From contig NJFT01000295.1 in the NCBI GenBank assembly GCA_002221725.1, forward strand, positions 1 through 41,473: 41,473 nucleotides of DNA, written 5' to 3'. The notes beneath the pieces are model-generated. The model was not told the DNA's origin, searched no databases, and saw nothing but the letters and a program-made list of their open reading frames with translations. Numbering within the stretch: position 1 is the first letter of the stretch; every line of letters begins with the position of its first letter. Source of the stretch: Scedosporium boydii. Its lineage: Eukaryota; Ascomycota; Sordariomycetes; Microascales; Microascaceae. Below, one piece after another: positions 22,182 to 32,483 of the stretch. The translations under genes were made by a program, and so were the position numbers.

Positions 22182-23450
22182 ATGGCACCCCTCAAGATTC
22201 TCATCAGCGGTGCTGGTATCGCTGGCAACGCCCTCGCATTCTGGCTCTCCAAGCTCGGTCATGAAGTCACAGTCGTCGAAAGGTTCCCGCACCTCCGGAC
22301 CACCGGCCTCCAGCTTGATCTTCGGGGCCATGGCATCCAGGTCTTGAAGCGAATGGGCCTCGAGCAAGCCTTCCGTGCTAAACTCGCCCCGGAACAGGGG
22401 ATTCAAATAGTCAGTGGCTCCGGCAGGAGGTGGGCCTACTTCCCGGTTACGAAGCCTGGCAAAGGGTTGCAGGGGTTCACCACGGAGTACGAGATTCTAA
22501 GGGGCGATTTATGTCGACTTCTGTACGATACAGCCAAGGATCGGACCAACTTTGTCTTCGGGACTTCGATCGATAGCTTCGAAGAAAAGGGCGAGACCGT
22601 CGAAGTTCGATTCGCGGATGGGAAGACCGATACCTTTGATCTCGTCGTTGGAGCCGATGGTGTGGGATCTCGAACTCGGAAGCTGATGATTGGAACTGAA
22701 TCAAAGGATCCGTTTTATCCAGTGGAGAATATGTACATTGCATATTTCACAATGCCTCAAAAGATCCGAGAGGGAGAGCAATATATTGCTTCGGCATACA
22801 CCGCCACAGGGGGACGGGCTATCATGACTCGAAGACTCAACGCCGACGAATTGCAAGTCTATCTCAACTGCAAGTCGGATTCGGAAAGGCTGAGAAAAGC
22901 CCGTCGAGGAGACGTGGAGGAGGAAAAGGCTGCTATGGCTGAGGTGTTCCAGGGCGCGGGGTGGATAACGGACGACATCCTGAAAGCTCTAAGGGACGTT
23001 GATGATTTTTACTGCGAACGCCTCGGCCTTATTAAGATGAAGCCTTGGTACAAAGGCCGTGTGACGCTCGTGGGGGACGCAGCCCATTGCCCAGCGGCAC
23101 TCACAGGAATGGGCACAACTTCTGCGTTTGTGGGCGCGTACATCTTGGCAGGAGAGATTGGAAGGCATTGCGGACGCGCGAGAGACGACAAAGAAGGAAA
23201 CATCAAAGATAGCCTCCCTTTAGCGCTCAAATCTTACGACGACAAGTTTCGCCCGTTCATGGACCAGGTGCAGAAGGGAGTGGGCGAGAACACGGACTCC
23301 TGGCCATCGACTCCACTTGGGATCACCATCATGAACTGTATCTTGGGAGCAGCTTCACTGTTGAGGATCAATATTCTGGGCAGGTTCGTTCTCAAAGAAG
23401 ATGTGAAGGGCTGGGACCTCCCAGAATACGATGAGTTGCTGCGGGATTAG
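22182..23450 (+). CDS. FAD-dependent monooxygenase (aromatic hydroxylase / TetX type)
   Basis: Single-exon enzyme of 422 residues that hydroxylates an aromatic or polyketide-like substrate with NAD(P)H and oxygen. It has the three FAD fingerprints of class A flavoprotein monooxygenases: GAGIAG at residues 10-15 with the acidic end of the Rossmann fold at VVERFPHLR, the GADG motif at about 157-160 and GDAAHCPAALTGMGTT from residue 298. The start at 22182 (CCCCATGG context) places the FAD fold at the very N-terminus, with no signal peptide, so it is cytosolic. The C-terminal region has a weakly hydrophobic stretch (GITIMNCILGAASLLRI). It lies between a Zn2Cys6 regulator and a sulfotransferase. 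The closest general relatives are bacterial-type TetX/UbiH-like hydroxylases; the exact substrate is unknown. Confidence 0.96.
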   Translation: MAPLKILISGAGIAGNALAFWLSKLGHEVTVVERFPHLRTTGLQLDLRGHGIQVLKRMGLEQAFRAKLAPEQGIQIVSGSGRRWAYFPVTKPGKGLQGFTTEYEILRGDLCRLLYDTAKDRTNFVFGTSIDSFEEKGETVEVRFADGKTDTFDLVVGADGVGSRTRKLMIGTESKDPFYPVENMYIAYFTMPQKIREGEQYIASAYTATGGRAIMTRRLNADELQVYLNCKSDSERLRKARRGDVEEEKAAMAEVFQGAGWITDDILKALRDVDDFYCERLGLIKMKPWYKGRVTLVGDAAHCPAALTGMGTTSAFVGAYILAGEIGRHCGRARDDKEGNIKDSLPLALKSYDDKFRPFMDQVQKGVGENTDSWPSTPLGITIMNCILGAASLLRINILGRFVLKEDVKGWDLPEYDELLRD

Positions 23451-23613
23451 GCGCCGAATGGTAGCGTTATCCGAAACAGATTTTGATTAATAATTCTCCA
23501 CTCCCGTAACCAGCGATAGAAAACTAGAACATTTGACTTAATAGACTATACCATGCTGGAGTAATGTCCAAAAGTCTTCGCGCATATGTATATCGCCTCA
23601 TTTTGTTATCCAT

Positions 23614-24480
23614 TCACTCCCGTAGCAAAGCTACAGAGACCGCACTCATGGCCCTCGCCATGGTGTTCTCGATGTGGTAGAAACAAGAATCCACAAGCCA
23701 GAACAGACCAATTGGATCCCGGTTTCCGAAGCTGGACTTGGCGTTCACTCGAGGAAACTGGCCAAGCCTGGGAACATCGACATCCTCAATATTGAGGAAT
23801 GCCATAAGCTTCTCCCACCGGGCGTCTCCCCGAGTTGCGTTTTTCCCGACCTCCCTCGGTTCGTCGATGAAGAAGGTCAAGAGCCTATGTTCCTCACCCC
23901 TAGCCGAGAAAAATTCAAGGGCATCTTCGGTGTGCCGCTTATAGGTCTCCAAATACGCATCGGGGCAGTCGTCTGCTCGTAAACCTCCGTAAATATCCGC
24001 ATGGCCTTCCCAGGCTCTTCTCCTCGTGTGAGCTTGTATGCTCCTGAGCCAATCGTGCTCGTTCTTCCTCAAGCTTAAGATGAACCTAGCTGACGGGAAT
24101 TCGTCCGCTAAGTCGCGATAGGCGATACACCAAGGAATATCCTCGAAAGCGTCGAATTTGTCGACGTGACGCTTCAATGCTTCGACATGACCATGTGTGT
24201 AGGCGTGATAGAGCCAGCGAGAGCGAATGTCCTCCCACCCAGATCTTCGATATCCGAGCTGAGCCAGCGCATCCCCAATGCTTGTTGTTCCGGTTTTGCT
24301 GAGGCCGATGACGAAGACCTTTGGTCCGGTGCTGGAAGGCTGGCTGCCGCTGAGTGAGGTAATAGGTGCCCAGGACAAGTAACCCAATGCAATTGCGAGC
24401 AGCAGGAAAACAAGAGAAGCCATTCGGAGCAGCGAGGAACTTAACCCTACAGACGGGATCATCTCCCCGCGAGTAGTCAT
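23614..24480 (-). CDS. membrane-anchored sulfotransferase-family protein
   Basis: Single exon, 288 residues. A hydrophobic segment at about 21-37 (ASLVFLLLAIALGYLSW) follows a short N-terminus, so a type II anchored protein of the secretory pathway is likely. The PAPS 5'-phosphosulfate loop is clear: VIGLSKTGTTSIGDAL (57-72). The second nucleotide-binding part is suggested by ARFILSLRKNEHDWLRS, a conserved segment of fungal Sulfotransferase_4-type proteins. The end (TMARAMSAVSVALL) is again hydrophobic. It is expected to transfer sulfate from PAPS to a hydroxyl; fungal members are poorly studied and some are mis-annotated as epimerases. It converges with the FAD monooxygenase (163 bp between stop codons), whose hydroxylated product would be a chemically reasonable acceptor, though the compartments may differ. 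Confidence 0.9.
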   Translation of the reverse strand: MTTRGEMIPSVGLSSSLLRMASLVFLLLAIALGYLSWAPITSLSGSQPSSTGPKVFVIGLSKTGTTSIGDALAQLGYRRSGWEDIRSRWLYHAYTHGHVEALKRHVDKFDAFEDIPWCIAYRDLADEFPSARFILSLRKNEHDWLRSIQAHTRRRAWEGHADIYGGLRADDCPDAYLETYKRHTEDALEFFSARGEEHRLLTFFIDEPREVGKNATRGDARWEKLMAFLNIEDVDVPRLGQFPRVNAKSSFGNRDPIGLFWLVDSCFYHIENTMARAMSAVSVALLRE

Positions 24481-26883
24481 GATGCCAGCGTCTCAATCGG
24501 TTCAAGGAATACGATGAAGATGTCCCAATTGTGACGTGAGGGTGAGTGATTGACTTGTTGGAGACAAAGATTCCCCCAAACATTTTGAGAGCAGCACTTC
24601 GGCACCTTTTGTTCATGCAACGAGTTTGCGTCGTTGAGTAAACTCTCGGCTCTATACATAAAATCTAACAGGGGTCATTGACGCCGAGACCCACGAGGGT
24701 GGCACGTTTCGTTTGATAGGTTCGCGTGCCGGTGCCAAGGAACTGGGGCCGGCGCCGTGCCGTCCTCCGAAGTAAACATGCTGAAATGGCGTCCATAGAT
24801 TGGCGGTCCATTGCCCCGGATTTGTTTATTTCCTTTTGTAATCACCCACAATCTGTCGGCCGGGAATCTTTAGATAAGGTGTGCCATTCGAGCAAAAGAT
24901 CCATCTAGTGTTACAAAACGGCATATTTAAAGCCAAGCCACGCCCAGACCAGCACCGAGTATCTCACTCACTTTCGGCTCTACGGTACGATCCGGAAAAG
25001 ATTTCAAGATCCAATGTACTCCACTGGACCTCCACATCGGTTTCGGGTCATGAACGACAACCTAAAAGTCTTTACCTTTCCTCTCATCACCCACTAACCA
25101 TTGCGGAAATACCCTGTTAGTACGATAACGGAGCGCGGAGCAACATCCGAACTTGAGGTGGGACTCTGGCTAGACCCTAATTCTCCGAAATGACGGATGG
25201 TCGGTAACTAACATGCCAATATGGGGATCAAGTCATCCATTGTAATGTCTTAGTCAAAAGTCTACGATGCAGGCATACGGAGCTTCGAGTCGCTTGGCGC
25301 TTCTACCGGCCCGAACCGTCAACCTTTAAGCGTTGTTTCGGTGAACTGGACATTACATCGCCTCTCGCGACCCCATATCTCCTGCCCGAACGCGTATCGT
25401 GAGTGCAGAGTCAACAAGTACTACGGTAAGTGGGCAGTACACTATACTATATCGCGTTGGAAGAATTAGAACCGGCCCTTCTACCCCCACTCCTAAACCA
25501 GCCGGACCGGCGAGGGGAGGTCCCGACATGGGGGGGGGGCTTTACACGATGGAGAAGACATGTTAAGGGCCAAAGAGGTTGTGTGTATCGGAAGCATAAT
25601 CGTAGCGGCTCAAGCCCTAATCCTGACGATAGCAAATTTCCATGGGGCACGGAGCTATGTTGAGCATGTTTATCAGATTCCTTTAACCGGACTAGTGCCA
25701 GCGATGGACCTGAGACTAGAGGACAGATTTGCTCTGGGGTACTATCCCGACCGCCGATGAGTCAACATCTCGTGTTTGGGCAGAGCGTTGAATGCGAGCG
25801 ATCGGGGTGTTTCCGCGGCGTGTGTGTGCCTACTTGGCAGGCTCTCGCTCTGTTGTCAAATCTTATTGTGCAAAATTATACAATTTGTCAATGGCTTCCC
25901 TCCTCCTTTACTTCGTTGTTTTTGATGTTGATTTGATTTCTTGCCGAGGCAGGATGGCAGGACGTAAGACCTAGAGGGCGGTGATAATTGATGCTACGTC
26001 CTATCTAGGGCAAGGGCATGGTGGAAACCTAAAATTCTGCAGAGAGCATGACCAAGCTCTGGTCGATCTAGTGAGCTTCGTGCAGTTAGCGTGAGTAATC
26101 CTGGAATAAGCCATTGTTGTGGTTGTATCAATCATTAATTGATCAATCTCGTCAGCGATGTAATCAAGTTCAATGTTGTTATATTTATTCTCTTGCCTTC
26201 AGTTATATTCGATGCATCACAATCTCTTATATCTGTGTCCGTGTAATGCGTGTAATGCGTCAACTCGCAACTGGCGGATGCACCTCTCTTCCATAATCAT
26301 TTCCAATTGTTCCAATTGCCAACTTTCAGCTCGTGTTAATGGTGACAAGCTTTTATGATTCGGTAGTTAGGTGCAGCTCTGACGCACATGGCCTTTGTCC
26401 TGATACATTGTCACCTCTGCTATAGCACAGCTTAGATAGCATTCCAGGGCGCAGCTCGGACTTGCCCTTGGGTATCCGGAACCTGTGGACACCTGGAGTG
26501 CGTCTAAAGCACGTTGGGTGTGGGTGATAGGTCGGAAACGGCAGCCCAAAAGCTTAGCTCGCAAATTTATCAGACATTATCCAATCATTACTGAATTCAT
26601 CCTGGTTAGCCACCTTCGTGGAGAGCATGAATGGATTCACTTCATTTCCGTCATCACTCTAGCATTTCTGTCTATCCCTGATTCTTCATGATCATTGGTA
26701 ATAGCTGATGCAACGGGCCAAAGTTAGGAAAAGCTGCCCCCGCGCAAATCCGCGCCAGCTCACCGATAAGCCCACTGCCACTACGACTGCGAGGGGGGGC
26801 CAAATTTGGCTTTTTGTGTGGGCCGGATCGTCGAAATATTGGGAAACCGATGGAGCCGAAGTCGCAAGCTACCGCAAGGAGGG
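24481..26883. other. long intergenic stretch
   Basis: 2.4 kb upstream of the mannitol dehydrogenase and of the divergent sulfotransferase. Only short frames are seen, none with motifs. A run of ten G occurs near 25531, and a duplicated GTGTAATGC occurs near 26240. I see no transposon ends. It is presumably the promoter region of both divergent genes. Confidence 0.6.
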
Positions 26884-26890
26884 TATAAAG
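26884..26890 (+). promoter_or_regulatory. TATA box of the mannitol dehydrogenase
   Basis: TATAAAG 160 bp before the start codon, followed at 26900-26930 by a CT-rich tract. This TATA plus pyrimidine tract is the usual core promoter of strongly expressed fungal genes. Confidence 0.6.
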
Positions 26891-26932
26891 CTCCTCGTCC
26901 ACCTCTTCCCCTCCCCCTCTCTTTCCACATAG

Positions 26933-27987
<1,055 letters not shown>

Positions 27988-29691
27988 ATTGCTGGAATGC
28001 GCAGAGGATCTGTGTGGGGAGTCTGGGCCTGTTCGTCTAGTTTGTTTCGCATGTTGACATGGGCTTCTTTCTTGCCATCTGGATATCATCGAGACTGGCT
28101 AGCTAAGACCTATTCTCGGCGGGATGCTTGGCGACAGAAACTGGATACATTTCTTGCTTAGAAAAAGGAACTTATGAAAATAATCTATATTAATCATGAT
28201 TCATGGGCATAGGCCTTCCTGAACCAAATGTGAACATTGATGAACAAATTACAAGATTCGCATCCCGTCTGGAGTCTAGACTTGTAGACAGTCTAGCTGT
28301 AAGAACGCTTTGCATAGGGCTGGGCTACGATTATGACGTAACGTGGCGGAAGAGAGCTTAGGGCTCCATTGAGCTTCACCAATCCGACAGAGGCATTGTT
28401 ATATCGGGCTTAGCCGGGGACACACGGACGTCTCTTTCATGTTCTTGCAGTTTGCAGTTACCAATTTCCTCGAATATATCAAGCAGTTACTGCGATGTAT
28501 CTATTGGACTTGTGTTCTCTTGAGTGAAGCGGCTATCTGGACTTGCCACACTTGGGCTCGAAAGATCTCTAGGTACTTGTTCCTCAAGGCATCGCCTCGC
28601 GTGATACGCACTACCAATTCTCCAGAATCACAATATCGCTGGTGACAATAGTCTGGATTTTGATAGCCGTCAGGCGAGGAGAAAAGAAAGAAAGAGAGAA
28701 AGATATTCTCCTCAAGAATAGGATTCTCGTAGAATTGGATACGAGGTATGCGAGTATTCCCTAAAGCAAGATATTGGGCTCACTGAGAAACATACATTGG
28801 CGAAACCATTCCCTTGAGAGAATGCCTCAGACTCTACTGAAAATCACGATCTCTTGTCCACATAAACCGTTGCATCCTGGTCTTCGCTCATCATTGGTAC
28901 TTTGCTCGATTGAATTTGGTTGCAGATCATAGAGAATACACATCATTTGATAGGTATTAACTTGCATGGACTCGGTAGAATATTGAGGAAGTGCCTCAAG
29001 CCTCCCGGCCTGCAGCAGCGCGACGGTGTTCACTTAAAGTACATGACTCGCCCATCATCCACCCTAGATCAATGTTGCTAAAAATAGGTCGGCATGAATG
29101 GGACGATCGGTCCAGGGTATGTCTGTTGTAATGTCGTTGGGACAATGGCTTCATGGCCCATTGATGTAACAATATTATTCCGCCAAGGCACACTTGAGTT
29201 GCATATATCCAACGCCACATCCCTTTTTTTTTTTTTTATACGACCTAACTGCAGTGTGTAGATGTTAGTAGTCCACGATTGAGGGATGGCGGGAAGTCCA
29301 GTCAATGGTCAGGTTTTCCCACCTGTCTCCGAGAAATTGCAGTTAGATGTAAAATGTCACGTCCTGACAGCCAGATTCGCAAAAGCAATTGTGATCTCCA
29401 TTGCTTGCATTTTCCTGCCTGCGTCCCGTCATACGACCTGGTCGGTCTGTCTCACAGCCGTATTATTAAACCACCTGCAGGGGGCCTCATATCGAGTATG
29501 CGGGTTTCATTGCATGTCCTCGACAGCTCACCGACAGAGAAGCTAGCGACGGGGAATACTCCCTCCGTCTTGGCTCTCCTTCCATAGCAGCCCTTGTCAG
29601 GCGACTGACTCGGTCTTTGTCGACGCAGCCATGCAGATCTTTGTTTCCCATAAGCAACGGGTAGACTCCGGAGCTCGAGCAACTTCCCAAT
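27988..29691. other. intergenic, no convincing gene
   Basis: 1.7 kb. Frames of 60-100 codons only, mostly overlapping on both strands, without motifs. A T-run of 15 occurs near 29225-29240. No repeats or RNA genes recognised. Confidence 0.6.
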
Positions 29692-29699
29692 ATATAAGG
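29692..29699 (+). promoter_or_regulatory. TATA box of the cysteine-rich secreted protein gene
   Basis: TATATAAG 152 bp before the start codon at 29844. Confidence 0.55.
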
Positions 29700-29843
29700 G
29701 ACACATTCTCTCTTGAAGGAATCCTCCCAAGCTCCGATCCAACAAGATAAAGAGAAAGAAACCTCGGAACGTTTTGCCAGCTTAGGCGTCAACAAACCGG
29801 AACCTCACCAAGTTATAGAAACGTCTCGATCACCCTATTCAAA

Positions 29844-30143
29844 ATGATCCTCTCTAGCCGCGCCATCTCCACCATCCTTGTCCTCGCGGCAACGGTGACA
29901 GCAATCCCGACATCTCTACTCCCCGTTGGTGGAAGGGAATGCTGTTGCTGCAATCCCTCGATCCCCGCCACCGTTTGCAGCTCCTCCTCAAGCAATATCT
30001 GCGTATGCCCGGCTGTCGCCTGCCCGCCCAAGGCACCGAAGATGAAGAAGTGCTGCTGCTGCGACGAGTGCTCCATCATCCCGTACGACAAAAACTGCTA
30101 CTGTCCGGCTGTCGTTTGCCCGGTGACGGCCGTATCTCCTTAG
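29844..30143 (+). CDS. small secreted protein with duplicated eight-cysteine module
   Basis: Single exon, 99 residues. The start has an AAAATG context and gives a signal peptide (about residues 1-20, ISTILVLAATVTA). The mature part holds 16 cysteines. They fall into two units: Cys33-36, 45, 53, 55, 60 and Cys70-73, 76, 85, 87, 92. Each begins with four consecutive cysteines and ends with CPAVxCP (CPAVACP, then CPAVVCP), so the mature protein looks like an internal duplication. Linker regions are Ser-rich (unit 1) and Lys/Pro-rich between the units. I recognise no named family; the CCCC blocks exclude ordinary hydrophobins (which have paired, spaced CC) and simple defensins. Possible roles are metal binding or an effector/antimicrobial function; none is proven. 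A TATA box upstream supports transcription. Confidence 0.78.
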   Translation: MILSSRAISTILVLAATVTAIPTSLLPVGGRECCCCNPSIPATVCSSSSSNICVCPAVACPPKAPKMKKCCCCDECSIIPYDKNCYCPAVVCPVTAVSP

Positions 30144-31313
30144 GATATGTCAACGAAGATTTCCGATGAGTTGGGGGGGGGGGCTGGATGTGCAGAGTGT
30201 GTGGCTTTTGAGTGGTTTTCGAGGGACATGGGAAGAGGAAAACGAAGATAACGGGGATACATACTTCGTATGTATACCTTCTGGTACGCGGGAGGTCATC
30301 TTATGTGGTCGAGTAAATGTAATTGCAATTCAATCCTTTTTGTTATTTTCCACGTCGATCGAGCTCCGTGATTATGAACAGAGAACAAGTAATAATTGGC
30401 ACATTGACACCTCGACCTCGACCTCGAGTCCACGAGTCCGAAATCGGAAACCGGCGGGCAGCCTGCGAAGCATCTACTCGCCGAACCATGCATAACAATT
30501 TGCCAACTCACTAGGGCGAGCAGAAGTCCTCGGGATGAAAATGCTTCCTGGTTGGATGCTGCGACAGCGGAACGACTTCTGGGTTTGATTATGGACAGAT
30601 TTGACCCAGCGCTCAGGTAAATGATTCTCTTTGGACGTTGGATTCAAAGATAGGTGTGCATTTGACACCGCTCGAGAACCGAGCAGTCTGCGGCAAGTCC
30701 GAGGGAGACGATATTTTGGCCGAATCTTAAATTACTCTTGGTCGGATAGTGTCCTCATTGTGGCTTCATAGAAGGTTGTCGGATTCTACTAAGCTCCGTT
30801 CCCCGGATCTCAGGCCGCCACTTGCAATTTTGACGGCTGACGAGTTGGTGTGACTGGCAGTAATGCGAGCTAGACATGGGGGACATATCCATATCCAGAC
30901 GGAACAACAGGCGGAATCGGTGTTAACCAGTTTATTGACTCCGACACCCTGAGAAGCAGTGTAGCTGACAGCATTGGGGAGCACTCAGAAGTCCCTGTCG
31001 AAGGGAGTGCTGAAGCGAAATTTGAAAATTTGATTAGTGAAATTCAAGGCAAGGACTCAGGAGCATTACAAATCATGGAATAAAATTGATGCTTATTCTC
31101 TTTCCCTGCAGCCCGCATCATCCATATCTACGGAGTGGCGGTGCACACGGGCTGATCCTTTCTTCATCAACCCTCCGTTGCGACTCTCTTGAATTAGCGC
31201 CCACTGCTCTCTGTGGGTCTGGAAAGAAGGTTGGCAAATTACCACGTTCATGGGACATTTGCGGAGTGAATGATTACCCGGGTGCTGGAACGGGAAGCAG
31301 GGGTATCGGCAAC
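30144..31313. other. intergenic, no convincing gene
   Basis: 1.2 kb. It contains a run of about eleven G at 30172-30182 and a short ACCTCG repeat near 30410-30425. No gene signal. Confidence 0.6.
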
Positions 31314-31320
31314 TATAAAA
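31314..31320 (+). promoter_or_regulatory. TATA box of the SH3-like secreted protein gene
   Basis: TATAAAA 100 bp before the start codon at 31414, the correct distance for a short leader. Confidence 0.6.
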
Positions 31321-31413
31321 TAGGGCTTGGCACCGTGAGTTCGATGGATGGATGGGTTTGGCGATAATATCCAGCTGGCCGCGGTGAAGTTCCTCGCTCT
31401 TCCTTTGCCAATC

Positions 31414-31802
31414 ATGCGTCTCTCTCAGCTCTTCACTCTGGGTCTTGCCGCCACGGCACTTGCCCACCCAGTGGCTGAGGTCGAGGCCGATGTCTCCGAG
31501 CTCCAGCCAGTCCACACCCTTGAGAAGCGAGCGAGTTATTTCTATTCCTGCCAAGTTGTCGCCACCGCGCTGAAATACAGGACCTGCCCGAGCACCAGCT
31601 GTACGGCCGTCGGTCAATACCCAAATGGCAAGATTCTCAAGACCACCAAGACCAGCCTAGACCATATACCGTATGTGGAGCCCTTGATAGGGAATGATCC
31701 CGTTCCCTGATTGACTCGACGCGGTTCTAGTATATTCACAGGATCTGGTTAAAACTTGCGAACGGCTACTACGTTTTGGCGATGTATTGTCTCCCTCTGT
31801 AA
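31414..31802 (+). CDS. small secreted pre-pro-protein with SH3-like fold, Kex2 site
   Basis: Two exons: 31414..31670 and 31742..31802, intron 71 bp with a GTATGT donor; 105 residues. Without splicing the frame would end early at 31710 and lose the conserved end. Parts: signal peptide MRLSQLFTLGLAATALA; a short acidic propeptide; a dibasic Kex2-type site EKR at 37-39; then a mature domain of about 66 residues starting ASYFYSCQVVATALKYRTCPS. Repeated small-residue strands, the CPSTSC segment, and the end IWLKLANGYYVLAMYC resemble secreted fungal proteins with a bacterial-type SH3 fold. Four cysteines in the mature part (46, 58, 63, 102) could form two disulfides. Role unknown; such proteins are often secreted during host or wall interaction. 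Confidence 0.82.
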
Positions 31803-32307
31803 ACGAGGGGCGGAGAAGGATACGGCGATGCGGTTTTGGAAGCCGATTCTCTCCTATGCATAATGTTACAAGCTTGGTATATACCGGAGATTCTTCCATG
31901 TAAAAGGTACACATGTCCCCCCGTAATAGTCTTCGTGTGATGCATTGCGTGTAAAAGAATTTCCACGTTACTTTCATCACAAATATACACCAAGTCCACA
32001 GAGCCCGGATCCCTGGAGGCGCAAATCCCTGCTTTTATTACTCCCCGATTCTACAGCGGCTTGTCCTCGAGGTTCTCCAATGTTGTTGGGCGTAGCTGAC
32101 GGACAACATTTCGTGTTCAAATAGATAGAGCAATATTCTTTTTCCATTCGAGAGATGAGTTTCCAAGTTCGTAATAACTAAGAGCTCGCCAAACTCGATA
32201 TAATGACTGTCAACTCAATGATCAACTACCACCGAGAACATGCCCGGCGTTAAACGAACTTGGAAGCGGGAGATTCTAGCGTGCCTCAAAGAGGAAGCTG
32301 CACAGCT
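31803..32307. other. intergenic before the PLP decarboxylase
   Basis: About 500 bp with the 3' end of the small secreted gene and upstream DNA of the decarboxylase. No gene seen. Confidence 0.6.
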
Positions 32308-32314
32308 TATATAA
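32308..32314 (+). promoter_or_regulatory. TATA box of the PLP decarboxylase gene
   Basis: TATATAA 176 bp before the start codon at 32484. Confidence 0.45.
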
Positions 32315-32483
32315 TAGCCACGCAACAGGTATTGCGGTTAGATCGGTCCAAAACCCCCTCTTGAAAGATGAAGTGACTCCGCGGATATCTCCCCTCCTCC
32401 CAAGGCGCCCGAAATCAAAGAAAATTTGACTATGACATTAGCGTGGTGTTAGGCATCGTGTCTTTTTCTCAGTCGCATCAACG

